In this document: positions 17,465-25,672 of the stretch, piece after piece
How positions within the stretch are numbered: position 1 is the stretch's first letter
Layout: every line of letters starts with the position of its first letter
Assembly: GCA_017454745.1 (NCBI GenBank)
Contig: JAFTCL010000011.1
Location: 62,001-126,000, forward strand
Length of the DNA: 64,000 nt
Direction: 5' to 3'
Source: Kiritimatiellia bacterium
GTDB lineage: Bacteria; Verrucomicrobiota; Kiritimatiellia; RFP12; UBA1067
Made by a program: the position numbers and the translations under genes
Notes under the pieces: generated by a model
Database searches by the model: none
Told to the model about the DNA's origin: nothing
Seen by the model: only the letters and a program-made list of their open reading frames with translations

Positions 17465-17851
17465 CTAGCCTATAAGTTTGGCGGTTTGAGCGACAACCTC
17501 CACCTCCAAAAGCGCACCTTTAGGGATAGCAGCGACTTGAACGCACGATCTAGCCGGGAATGGCTTGGAGAATATTTTGGCGTAAACCTCGTTTACAACG
17601 GAGAAATCATTCAGGTCCGCCAAGAAAACCGTAGTCTTGACCACATTACCGGCATTGAGACCGGATGCCTCAAGAATCGCAATAACATTCGCAAATGCAC
17701 GTTCAGCCTGCGCGGCAACACCTTCAGGAATCGTACTGGTTACCGGGTCTATCGGCAGTTGCCCCGATATAAACACTAAACCGCACGCTTCGATTCCTTG
17801 CGAATAGGGACCTACTGCCGCCGGTGCCGCTTTGGTTGATATCGCTTTCAT
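17465..17851 (-). CDS. ridA: RidA family enamine/imine deaminase
   Basis: 128 residues from the ATG at 17851, which has AAAGGAGGAAA upstream; the open frame from 17959 adds 36 residues without homology. RidA proteins hydrolyse reactive 2-aminoacrylate and related imines released by PLP enzymes. Conserved segments: AAPAAVGPYSQGIEACGLVFISGQLPID and, near the end, PARSCVQVAAIPKGALLEVEVVA with the substrate-binding Arg and Glu. It is the first gene of the ridA-mnmA-thiSFGH-larE unit. Protection of imine chemistry near ThiH or cysteine metabolism is a reasonable but unproven role. Confidence 0.95.
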   Translation of the reverse strand: MKAISTKAAPAAVGPYSQGIEACGLVFISGQLPIDPVTSTIPEGVAAQAERAFANVIAILEASGLNAGNVVKTTVFLADLNDFSVVNEVYAKIFSKPFPARSCVQVAAIPKGALLEVEVVAQTAKLIG

Positions 17852-18002
17852 GGTATTTCCTCCTTTGTGACCTTTAAAAACGGCTCCGTAACGAATCCGG
17901 CAAGAAGCTTGAGCAAACACCGGAAGAAAACGCCACAACCGCATTCTTATGCTATTCAAATGTTCGCAAAATACCGCATATTTCTATTGGACTAAAGTAA
18001 TG

Positions 18003-18491
18003 TCAAGCCCGACCGGCGGCATACCACATCCGCCTGAAATCGGCAATCCATCGCCGCTGTCCTTTGATTATGAGCCAGACCGTTGGAACGGCCAGTAACA
18101 CGTCCCGGACGAGAGCGGACAATATGGCGTAAGCCCCGTGCTCCGCATCGCCGAAACACCCGCAGGAAATATCCAAACCCCTTATGTACGCCTGCGAGAG
18201 CGCCACAACGAACATCGCGAGCATCACCGCCGTCGCAAATGCCGCTTCCCGCGTCCATTTCGTAAAGAGAAGCATCAACCCAACGAGCAATTCCGCCATC
18301 GACATCGTGACAGCAAAAAGCGCGGTTAGGCACGCCGGAAGCATACGGTAGTTGTCCACCATCGTTTGGAACACCCTCGGATTCTGGAGCTTGCCCCATG
18401 CGGAAATAAGAAACATCACGCCCAGACCGATACGCAGTAGCGTGTCGGCGCTCAGATGAATAATTCCTCTTGCAGTAGGTTCACAATCCAT
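18003..18491 (-). CDS. MauE/DoxX-like redox membrane protein
   Basis: 162 residues with four predicted membrane helices. A short conserved motif DISCGCFGD places Cys110 and Cys112 at the end of a helix. This CGCFG signature marks the MauE/DoxX-related group of proteins that handle disulfide exchange across the inner membrane. The gene begins 41 bp after the stop of the thioredoxin-like gene upstream, and the two probably form a redox pair. Confidence 0.8.
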   Translation of the reverse strand: MDCEPTARGIIHLSADTLLRIGLGVMFLISAWGKLQNPRVFQTMVDNYRMLPACLTALFAVTMSMAELLVGLMLLFTKWTREAAFATAVMLAMFVVALSQAYIRGLDISCGCFGDAEHGAYAILSALVRDVLLAVPTVWLIIKGQRRWIADFRRMWYAAGRA

Positions 18492-18532
18492 GTCAGTTAT
18501 CCTCGTCGTTCTCGCTCATAACTATTTAGACG

Positions 18533-19666
18533 TTACAGAGGTTCCACACGGACTGTAAACGACCCCGTCGCGGTCGGCTGATCACGCGATACGCCATCAG
18601 CCATCACCTCCACTTGCCACACGCCGTTAGTCTCCGGCCTCCCCAAAATGATACCCTCAAGACGCGACGAAAGCCGCATTCCGGGAGGCAACCCTTCACA
18701 GGAGAACGAAACGGGATAGGCGTCCTCATTGACGCGCAACTTCAGCTCCTCACGCCTTCCCTCCGTCCACACCACCTCTTCCTTCGGGAGTTGCAGAACG
18801 GGGGCGGCACAATTCTCCGGACGACGGAAAATGGCCGTATACGTCCCTTCCAAAAAATGGGTGCCAACCGCCAATTGGGATTTTTCGTAAACAAAATGCC
18901 CGTCGGGATATCGCCAGCCGGCAAAAACGGATCCTTGGCCCGGTTCCGCCATAAGCGTTACGGTTTGCCCCTCCCGGACAAAGTCAACGCGAGGGATCAT
19001 TCTTACCCGGCCGGCGGCGCCGCCCTTTTGGTCAATCGCCGTATCAATGTGAATCTTAGCTTCTTGAACGATCGAGGCGGCCGCAACGCCGTTTTCAATT
19101 CCCGGCGCCCCCGGTACTGCCGCTTCTACCGCTAGCATCCATTCAAGCGAAAGCGTCTTTTCTTTTTTAACGCCCATCTTTCCTTGGCGACCGGGGAAGT
19201 TCTTCATCGTTTTTGTACCATCGGGGCGCGTCCAGTAAACTCCCACGTATGGAGCATCTTTGTTTATTGACGGGGTGTTTCTTACCAATTCATAGGCGGG
19301 CAGGCATTTATTCTTTTCCACAAGCACGAAATACCAGTCGCGCTTTTTCTGCCAGGACTTCACTGCCGCGCCAGTCAGGGCTTTGTGCAGACGCGAACAG
19401 TGGCCGCATCCGTTCAGCGTCACCACCACAACTACAGGAACGTGCGCGGACGCCGCCATATTAGTCACCGTTTCAAAATCGGTCATCCACGCGCCGCGTT
19501 TCACATTTGTTGTTGCAATCTCGGTCGACGTGCCCTCCCGAAGTGCCCCGGACCACAGAACGCGTTGCTCCTCGGAAACGCGCAGATTGTTTACCACGCC
19601 GAGCAACACGGACAGCGCAGGCACAGCGAACAGCACGCGCCAGTCAAGGCTACGCAGAAAATTCAA
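18533..19666 (-). CDS. Membrane-anchored thioredoxin-like protein with repeat and Ig-like domains
   Basis: 377 residues starting with TTG at 19666 (GGAG lies 9 nt upstream; no ATG fits). Order: short cytoplasmic start and one membrane helix (about 9-27); thioredoxin-like domain with the CxxC site Cys87-Cys90 in LNGCGHCSRLH; a beta-rich domain with GSVFAGWRYPDG (about 240-285) resembling InlB-B/bacterial repeat domains; and a C-terminal putative Ig domain (LPPGMRLSSRLEGIILGRP). The topology suggests a periplasmic protein that meets its redox partner, the MauE-like protein encoded next. Its target is unknown. Confidence 0.7.
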   Translation of the reverse strand: MNFLRSLDWRVLFAVPALSVLLGVVNNLRVSEEQRVLWSGALREGTSTEIATTNVKRGAWMTDFETVTNMAASAHVPVVVVVTLNGCGHCSRLHKALTGAAVKSWQKKRDWYFVLVEKNKCLPAYELVRNTPSINKDAPYVGVYWTRPDGTKTMKNFPGRQGKMGVKKEKTLSLEWMLAVEAAVPGAPGIENGVAAASIVQEAKIHIDTAIDQKGGAAGRVRMIPRVDFVREGQTVTLMAEPGQGSVFAGWRYPDGHFVYEKSQLAVGTHFLEGTYTAIFRRPENCAAPVLQLPKEEVVWTEGRREELKLRVNEDAYPVSFSCEGLPPGMRLSSRLEGIILGRPETNGVWQVEVMADGVSRDQPTATGSFTVRVEPL

Positions 19667-19901
19667 GATACTATTCTCCAGCTAGTGTTTCCCAAACCCG
19701 CTGGCAATTAACCAGTGCAACCCCCCGTCGCACAGCCAGCGCCGACAACACATTCATGTGAACGGAAAGTAGTTTAGCACATTCCGATTGGGGGTTGCAA
19801 GGGAGAATATTGGCTGATTTGGGAATGCGAAATGGCATACCGTCCGCATGGGCGGTCATTGTCATGGCGCCTGAGCCATCTTTTCGGAGGACGGCTCCAT
19901 C

Positions 19902-19933
19902 CCTGGCATCCGGGGTCTTCCCCGGACGCCAGG
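19902..19933 (-). terminator. Hairpin downstream of cysK
   Basis: Stem CCTGGC-A-TCCGGGG with loop TCTT and CCCCGGA-C-GCCAGG, about 15 bp after the cysK stop. A second hairpin GAGCC/GGCTC follows at 19873-19897. No long T-run is present, so termination may be partly Rho-dependent. The rest of the 19667-19948 spacer shows nothing recognisable beyond the presumed promoter of the thioredoxin-like gene. Confidence 0.6.
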
Positions 19934-19948
19934 AGACTTAGGAACATT

Positions 19949-20872
19949 CTACTCGAAAAGCCAAGTCGAGAGGTAGCGCTCGCCGGTATCCGGAAGAAGC
20001 GCGACAATCGTCTTGCCCGCGAACTCGGGGCGTTTCGAGAGTTCCAACGCCGCCCATAGGGCCGCGCCGGACGAGATACCGACCAAAAGCCCCTCCTGAG
20101 CCGCCGCCGCACGGGCAGTGGCGCCAGCGTTATCCGCACTCGCCTTGATTACTTCCGTCAGGATCGAGGTGTCCAGCACTTTCGGAACGAAGCCGGCGCC
20201 GATACCTTGGATTTTGTGCGGGCCGGGCTGTCCACCGGAAAGAACCGGAGAAGTGTCCGGCTCAACCGCGAAAAGCTGCACCTCCGGATTCTGCTCCTTG
20301 AGGAACTTGCCAGTACCGGTGATGGTGCCGCCGGTACCAACGCCCGCGACGAATGCCGCCACTTCGCCGTTCGTGTCGGCCCATACCTCCGGGCCGGTCG
20401 TGCGGTAGTGGAAGTCGGGATTGGCGGGGTTCTCAAACTGCTGGAGGATCACCGATCCGGGTGTCGCATCGCGGAGATCGTTCGCCATGGCGATGGCACC
20501 CTTCATCCCCGCCGCGCCGGGCGTGAGGACGATTTCCGCGCCGTATGCCGCCGCGAGCTTGCGGCGCTCGATGCTCATCGTCTCCGGCATGGTGAGGATA
20601 AGGTGGTAGCCCTTAACCGCGCTCACCAGCGCGAGACCCACGCCAGTGTTGCCGCTCGTCGGCTCGATAATCGTCGCGCCCGGTTTGAGAATGCCGTCAC
20701 GCTCAGCCGCCTCGACCATCGCGAGGGCGATACGATCCTTAACGCTTCCGCCCGGATTGAAGAACTCGACTTTCGCCAGTACCTTCGCCCCGCCTTTGTT
20801 CAGTTTGCCGGAGATTTCAACCAGAGGCGTTCCGCCGACCTTATCCAAGATGCTTTTTACCGTATTGCTCAT
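19949..20872 (-). CDS. cysK: Cysteine synthase A
   Basis: 307 residues from the ATG at 20872 (GGAAAGGAAA upstream); the longer frame from 21163 overlaps the DUF3034 gene and is not homologous. PLP enzyme forming cysteine from O-acetylserine and sulfide. PLP lysine is Lys45 in [11 protein letters not shown]; the substrate loop EPTSGNTG and the phosphate-binding loop [17 protein letters not shown] are intact. The C terminus [15 protein letters not shown] is that of CysK. It is the last gene of metY-DUF3034-cysK. Confidence 0.97.
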   Translation of the reverse strand: MSNTVKSILDKVGGTPLVEISGKLNKGGAKVLAKVEFFNPGGSVKDRIALAMVEAAERDGILKPGATIIEPTSGNTGVGLALVSAVKGYHLILTMPETMSIERRKLAAAYGAEIVLTPGAAGMKGAIAMANDLRDATPGSVILQQFENPANPDFHYRTTGPEVWADTNGEVAAFVAGVGTGGTITGTGKFLKEQNPEVQLFAVEPDTSPVLSGGQPGPHKIQGIGAGFVPKVLDTSILTEVIKASADNAGATARAAAAQEGLLVGISSGAALWAALELSKRPEFAGKTIVALLPDTGERYLSTWLFE

Positions 20873-20909
20873 AATGGGAGTTTCCTTTCCAATTGCTGTT
20901 GTTATGGGG

Positions 20910-21779
20910 TTAAAACTGATACTGCACACTGAGAACGAGACCAGAACCGACGCCAAGGTCCTTCGCCGAGCCGCGGCGATAGAACTTGTCTTTGTCACCG
21001 GTTTCGGCAAACGCCGCGACGAGCGACAGATTTTTGGTGACGAACCACGCGACGTGCCCATCGTAGTAGTCGTGGTTGCGGATACCGTCGCCGGCATCAA
21101 CGCCCTGCTTGTATTCAAGACCGACCGCCACATTCTCCGCCGGGAGGATGTCGATGTTGCCAAACGCCACCACGTCGTAATCGTTGTGCCCCACTACCCC
21201 GTTCACCACCTCGTCCGAGAGCAGCAAACCGGCAGAGAGTAGAACCGGCACCGGGGTCTGGGTGATAAGTTTCGTCGCGACCACATACGCGTCGAATCCG
21301 TCATCATCTAAACCAAGAGCGTCTACCGTGCTGGAATCGGTGTATTTGTACACACCGCCCACGGCGAGCGCCGGCACCCATGCAGTATCAAAGGCGTTTT
21401 CGTCAAGAAACCGCAATTTAGCGCCAAGATTGTAGGTGTTGATACTCTTGTCGCCGTATTTGTGAGCGTTGATGAACCCGTAACCGCCGGAGACCTCCAA
21501 GCGATCGGCGAAGGTGATGGCCGCCGAACCCGCCCACCAGTTGATTCCGGCATCGCTAAGGTTCACGTACCAGGCACCTACCTGGGGTTTGGACACCACC
21601 TGGTTCACACTGTTTGACTCGCCGCCCTCCCACGGCAAACCGGCCGTGTATGCGAGAGGGTTGAAGGCAATACCGCCCGTACCCTGCAGGTTGTTAAGCG
21701 GAACACCCGCTTGAAGGGTTGCGCCAACGAGAATGAAAGTCGCGGCAGCCGCAGTGAGTTTGAGATTCTTATTGTCCAT
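20910..21779 (-). CDS. DUF3034-type outer membrane beta-barrel protein
   Basis: 289 residues. The signal peptide ends near VGATLQA, and the mature protein starts [23 protein letters not shown], a stretch I associate with DUF3034. Alternating amphipathic strands and a C-terminal VQYQF (terminal Phe) point to an outer-membrane beta-barrel. The function is unknown. It is flanked by metY (54 bp) and cysK (37 bp) on the same strand, so it is likely co-transcribed with sulfur amino-acid synthesis. A role in uptake of a sulfur compound is possible. Confidence 0.75.
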   Translation of the reverse strand: MDNKNLKLTAAAATFILVGATLQAGVPLNNLQGTGGIAFNPLAYTAGLPWEGGESNSVNQVVSKPQVGAWYVNLSDAGINWWAGSAAITFADRLEVSGGYGFINAHKYGDKSINTYNLGAKLRFLDENAFDTAWVPALAVGGVYKYTDSSTVDALGLDDDGFDAYVVATKLITQTPVPVLLSAGLLLSDEVVNGVVGHNDYDVVAFGNIDILPAENVAVGLEYKQGVDAGDGIRNHDYYDGHVAWFVTKNLSLVAAFAETGDKDKFYRRGSAKDLGVGSGLVLSVQYQF

Positions 21780-21833
21780 GTCATTGTTCCTTTCTTGGTT
21801 GCTGTGATGTCAGAAGTTTAACGTCCGTGTCCG

Positions 21834-23129
21834 TCAGATCGCTGCAAACGCATCTTCCAGCGCTCCGATGATGTCGTCAATGTGTTCCAACCCGATCGAG
21901 AGCCGGATCAGCTCAGGCTGGATGCCGCCTTTTGCCAAATCCTCTTCCGAGAGTTGGGAATGCGTGGTTGAAGCGGGATGTATAATCAGGCTCTTGGCAT
22001 CGCCGACATTGGCGAGGATCGAGAAAATCTCGCCGTTGGCCGCGTCTGCGAGCTTCCGCGCCGCCTCCGCACCTCCGTGCACCCCGAAGACAACCACTCC
22101 GCCAGCCCCGTTCGGCAGGTATTTCGCCGCCAGCTCCGGTTGGGTTAGCGCCGGATATTTGACCCACGACACCTTCGGATGGTTTTGGAGCCACTTGGCG
22201 ACGGCGAGAGCATTCTCGCTGTGCTTCGCGATACGGAGCGGGAGCGATTCTACTCCCTGCAGGAAAATCCAGGCGGCATCCGGCGCAAGAGTCGGCCCCT
22301 GATTGCGCAAACCGACCGTAAGAAGCCGGAGGGAAAAGGCGACCGGCTTAAGCGGATCGGGAAGATCATGGGCGAAGCGGAGTCCGTGATACCCGCGGTC
22401 AGGCTCATTGTAAAGCGCGAACTTCGGATCGGTCCAGTCGAAGTTTCCGGCATCCACAACCACGCCGCCGATACCGGCACCGTGCCCGCCGATCCACTTT
22501 GAAAGGGAGTGGATGACAAGGTTGGCGCCATGATCGATAGGACGGATCAACGGGGGTGGGGTGAAGGTCGCATCCACCACGAGAGGGAGGTGATGTTTCC
22601 TCGCGATGGACGCGTAACCTTCAATGTCAGAAATGTCAAGAGCGGGGTTGCCGACGGTTTCGATAAAGAGAAGCCTAGTCTTCTCGTTAATCGCGGCCTC
22701 GACAGCCTCAAAGTCATTTACCGGCGTGAAGTTGACCTTTATGCCGAAGTTTGGGAGAATCGCGTCGAACTGGCTAAAGGTGCCGCCGTAAAGATTACTC
22801 GCCGCCACCACCTCATCGCCAGCGCGGGCGATATTGGTAATGGTAAAGAAAATCGCCGCCGTCCCGCTTGCCAGCGTCTGAGCTGCCGCACCGCCTTCAA
22901 TTGCCGCCAAACGTTTTGCCAAGACATCGTTGGTCGGATTCATCAGGCGGGCATAGATATTGCCAAGCTCGCGCAGCCCGAAGAGATCCGCTCCATGCTT
23001 TGAATCATGAAAATTGTACGCCGTGGTACGGTAAACCGGCACCGCCCGCGCGTTGGTCGCCGGGTCGCCGAAAACACTCTGTCCGGCGTGTACCGCCAAA
23101 GTCTCAACATGGTATTTTCTGTTCGTCAT
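21834..23129 (-). CDS. metY: O-acetylhomoserine sulfhydrylase
   Basis: 431 residues from the ATG at 23129 (AAAAAGGAGGAA upstream), preferred to the start nine codons earlier. PLP enzyme of the Cys/Met metabolism family that makes homocysteine from O-acetylhomoserine and sulfide. PLP lysine is Lys211 in HSLSKWIGGHG; ETVGNPALDISDI, YARLMNPTNDVLAKR and the C-terminal SIGLEHIDDIIGAL are typical. The N-terminal TLAVHAGQ is a hallmark. It is the first gene of the metY-DUF3034-cysK unit, with a sigma-70 type promoter upstream and no S-box riboswitch seen. Confidence 0.96.
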   Translation of the reverse strand: MTNRKYHVETLAVHAGQSVFGDPATNARAVPVYRTTAYNFHDSKHGADLFGLRELGNIYARLMNPTNDVLAKRLAAIEGGAAAQTLASGTAAIFFTITNIARAGDEVVAASNLYGGTFSQFDAILPNFGIKVNFTPVNDFEAVEAAINEKTRLLFIETVGNPALDISDIEGYASIARKHHLPLVVDATFTPPPLIRPIDHGANLVIHSLSKWIGGHGAGIGGVVVDAGNFDWTDPKFALYNEPDRGYHGLRFAHDLPDPLKPVAFSLRLLTVGLRNQGPTLAPDAAWIFLQGVESLPLRIAKHSENALAVAKWLQNHPKVSWVKYPALTQPELAAKYLPNGAGGVVVFGVHGGAEAARKLADAANGEIFSILANVGDAKSLIIHPASTTHSQLSEEDLAKGGIQPELIRLSIGLEHIDDIIGALEDAFAAI

Positions 23130-23164
23130 GTTCGTTCCTCCTTTTTGTGCTGTCAATGGCGGGT

Positions 23165-23194
23165 ATTATAGCACGATGCCGCGATAAATGATAA
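23165..23194 (-). promoter_or_regulatory. Sigma-70 type promoter of metY
   Basis: On the minus strand TTATCA, 18 nt, TATAAT preceded by TGC (extended -10). The predicted start near 23158 leaves a short leader with the metY ribosome binding site. Between this promoter and the glnN operator (23195-23345) I see only AT-rich, non-coding sequence. Confidence 0.55.
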
Positions 23195-23345
23195 TCGGAA
23201 AAAACGGCATCAATCCATAGGCAAAACCTATCGACATATTGTTTAGTTTTGGTACTGTCAAATAGTCCGCAAACGCAAACGTTATAATCGCCGGTCGGGC
23301 CTGGCTATTAGCCTTAAATCCTAACGATGTCCCAAAACCGATATT

Positions 23346-23391
23346 TTACATTTTTGTAATGCCTTAACCGGACATTTTCAATCCATTGTAA
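23346..23391. promoter_or_regulatory. Tandem operator upstream of glnN
   Basis: Palindrome TTACA-TTTT-TGTAA at 23346-23359 (centre about -95) and an imperfect copy TTCAA-TCCAT-TGTAA at 23377-23391 (about -64). Centres are about 32 bp apart. Confidence 0.6.
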
Positions 23392-23420
23392 TTTTTTGCC
23401 CGAAAAAACAGCGTTTTGCG

Positions 23421-23438
23421 TTGGCACGGCCCTTGCGT
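23421..23438 (+). promoter_or_regulatory. Sigma-54 promoter of glnN
   Basis: TTGGCACGGCCCTTGCGT, a full match to the -24/-12 consensus with GG and GC 10 nt apart. The predicted start near 23448 gives a leader of about 49 nt with GAAAGGGAA before the glnN ATG. Confidence 0.88.
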
Positions 23439-23496
23439 ATGTGTTTGCGCAAGACGGACGCTAGAATGGCGAACCGTCTATAGAAAGGGAACGACA

Positions 23497-25599
23497 ATGA
23501 CGGAAGAGACGAAGAGTGCGACCGACTTCGGTGCCGATGTATTCGGTGAAGAGGCGATAAGAACTTATCTAAGCAAAGACACTGCGAAGAAACTGCAAGC
23601 GACAATTCGAGAAGGAAAGCCGCTCGACCCATCCATCGCGGGCGAGGTTGCGCACGGCATTCGCCATTGGGCGATGGATCGCGGCGCGACGCATTACACG
23701 CACTGGTTCCTTCCGATGACAGGCTTCACTGCTGAAAAGCACGACTCGTTCCTAGAATTGAAAGACGGCGAACCGATTATGCAGTTCAGCGGCAAGAACC
23801 TTATTGTCGGTGAACCGGACGCATCGTCATTCCCCTCCGGCGGCATACGCTCCACCTTCGAAGCAAGAGGATACACCGCATGGGATCCTACATCACCGGC
23901 GTTCATCAAACGGCATTCCAACGGAGCCACATTGTGCATTCCGACCGCGTTTTGCGCCTACACCGGCGAGTCGCTTGACAAGAAAACGCCGCTGCTTCGA
24001 TCAATGCAAGCGCTTGACAAGTCGCTCAAGCGTTTGATGAAGATTTTCGGGCGCGAAAGCGCGCATACCGCATGCACGCTAGGCGCGGAACAGGAATACT
24101 TTCTCATCGACAAGGAGTACTGGAAAAAACGTCCCGACCTTGTGTTAACTGGCAGAACGCTCTTCGGTGCGCCTTCCGCGAAAGGCCAACAATTGGAGGA
24201 CCACTATTTTGGAACCATCCCCGATCGGGTTCTATCCTTCATGAACGACGTAGAACGCGAACTTTGGCGGCTTGGCATTCCAGCCAAAACACGCCACAAC
24301 GAAGTTGCACCCGCGCAATTTGAGCTGGCCCCGCAATTTGAGGAGTTGAATCTCGCCAGCGACCACAATATGCTGGTCATGGACACTTTGCGCAATGTTG
24401 CCGAGAAACACGGTTTGAAATGCCTCCTTCACGAAAAACCGTACGCCGGCGTTAACGGTTCCGGCAAGCACAACAACTGGTCTGTGGCCTACGGCGGAAG
24501 GAATCTCCTTGATCCCGGCAACGACCCGCACGAAAACGCGGTATTCCTGACAATGCTCTGCGCAGTCATCGAGGCGGTCGATAAGCACGCCGACCTGCTG
24601 CGGGCTTCGGTGGCAGGGGCTGGCAATGACCACCGTCTCGGCGCAAACGAAGCACCTCCCGCCGTCATTTCAATCTACGTGGGCGACCAGCTCGCGGATG
24701 TTCTTGACCGTATCGAAAACCCGAAGAGCGCGAAGCACGAGGCCAAAGGTACCCTGAAAGTGGGAGTCGATACTCTGCCCGCCATTCCAAAGGATGCCAC
24801 CGACCGCAACCGTACCTCCCCGTTTGCGTTCACCGGCAACAAGTTCGAGTTCCGCGCCCCCGGATCGAGTGTCTGCTGTTCCGGTCCAATGACCGTTCTG
24901 AACACCATCGTCGCCGAGGCGGTTGACCGTATCGCCGGCGAACTGGAATCGGCCAAAGTCGCAGGAAAGGCGAAACCAGGCGAACACACCGCAGCATTCC
25001 ACAATGCCTTGCAAAAGATCTTGCAAGCATCGCTCAAGGCACACAAGCGCGTTGTTTTCAACGGCAACGGCTACGAAGCCGATTGGCCGAAAGAAGCGGA
25101 GAAGCGCGGTCTTCCCAATGCGCCGGATACGCCGAGCGCTCTCGCCGCGTTCGCAAAGCCAGAAAATGCGGCACTTTTCAGCAAGTATGGCGTAATGACC
25201 AAGCGCGAACTCGAAAGCCGCCATGAAATCTTCCTCGAAGAATACGCGAAGAAGGTGAATATCGAGGGTGCTTGCGCACGGGACATCGCGAGCGAGATGA
25301 TTCTTCCCGCCGTGAAAGCGGAATACCTTGAAACCGCGCAAGCGTTCGAAGCCGCGAACAATGTCGGCGTTTCGTCGGGCACGGCTGCGCTAAGGGAAAG
25401 TCTCGTCGAACTTGGAAGCGGTCTCGATGCGCTCAAGTCTGGGCTATATAAACTCGACGAAGCGCTCAGCGGCAATGACGAAGCGGCGATCCTCTCGTCC
25501 ATGCAGGCTTTGCGCACCACAGTCGATACGCTGGAACGCAAGGTCTCCACGTCCCGCTGGCCGCTCCCGAAATATCGCGACATGCTTTTTCTCTATTGA
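23497..25599 (+). CDS. glnN: Glutamine synthetase type III
   Basis: 700 residues from the ATG at 23497 (AAAGGGAA upstream); an open frame from 23416 would overlap the sigma-54 element and is not the start. GSIII enzymes form glutamine from glutamate, ammonia and ATP as large double-ring complexes. Signatures: FPSGGIRSTFEARGYTAWDP, TLGAEQEYFLID, GIPAKTRHNEVAPAQFE, VNGSGKHNNWS and NGNGYEADWPKEAEKRGLPN. The C-terminal helical domain (ESRHEIFLEEYAKKVNIEG) is specific to type III. The length, 700, is close to the usual 700-730. It is expressed from its own sigma-54 promoter and followed by a strong hairpin. Confidence 0.97.
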   Translation: MTEETKSATDFGADVFGEEAIRTYLSKDTAKKLQATIREGKPLDPSIAGEVAHGIRHWAMDRGATHYTHWFLPMTGFTAEKHDSFLELKDGEPIMQFSGKNLIVGEPDASSFPSGGIRSTFEARGYTAWDPTSPAFIKRHSNGATLCIPTAFCAYTGESLDKKTPLLRSMQALDKSLKRLMKIFGRESAHTACTLGAEQEYFLIDKEYWKKRPDLVLTGRTLFGAPSAKGQQLEDHYFGTIPDRVLSFMNDVERELWRLGIPAKTRHNEVAPAQFELAPQFEELNLASDHNMLVMDTLRNVAEKHGLKCLLHEKPYAGVNGSGKHNNWSVAYGGRNLLDPGNDPHENAVFLTMLCAVIEAVDKHADLLRASVAGAGNDHRLGANEAPPAVISIYVGDQLADVLDRIENPKSAKHEAKGTLKVGVDTLPAIPKDATDRNRTSPFAFTGNKFEFRAPGSSVCCSGPMTVLNTIVAEAVDRIAGELESAKVAGKAKPGEHTAAFHNALQKILQASLKAHKRVVFNGNGYEADWPKEAEKRGLPNAPDTPSALAAFAKPENAALFSKYGVMTKRELESRHEIFLEEYAKKVNIEGACARDIASEMILPAVKAEYLETAQAFEAANNVGVSSGTAALRESLVELGSGLDALKSGLYKLDEALSGNDEAAILSSMQALRTTVDTLERKVSTSRWPLPKYRDMLFLY

Positions 25600-25627
25600 T
25601 GTTGGCACTCCCTAACAACAACCACGG

Positions 25628-25653
25628 CCGCGTTCCGTTTCATCGGAACGCGG
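25628..25653 (+). terminator. Hairpin after glnN
   Basis: Perfect 10 bp stem CCGCGTTCCG/CGGAACGCGG with a 6 nt loop between the glnN stop and the purF start. There is no T-run, so it may only reduce read-through into purF. Confidence 0.6.
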
Positions 25654-25672
25654 TACGTGTTACCTGTTGCTC

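Noticed and set aside
17852..18002. Possible TPP riboswitch before the thiamine operon
   Set aside because: No CUGAGA or ACCUGAUCUGG core was found upstream of ridA, mnmA or thiS.
19671..19865. 64-codon minus-strand frame upstream of the thioredoxin-like gene
   Set aside because: No ribosome binding site or homology; occupies the presumed promoter region.
23130..23345. Possible SAM riboswitch before metY
   Set aside because: The predicted leader is only about 30 nt, and none of the conserved S-box segments is present.
23416..23496. Upstream start giving glnN 27 extra residues
   Set aside because: It would begin inside the sigma-54 element, upstream of the predicted transcript; the ATG at 23497 has a good ribosome binding site.
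24670..25341. 223-codon open frame on the minus strand opposite glnN
   Set aside because: It mirrors a clearly homologous glnN; the translation has no recognisable domain and no ribosome binding site.
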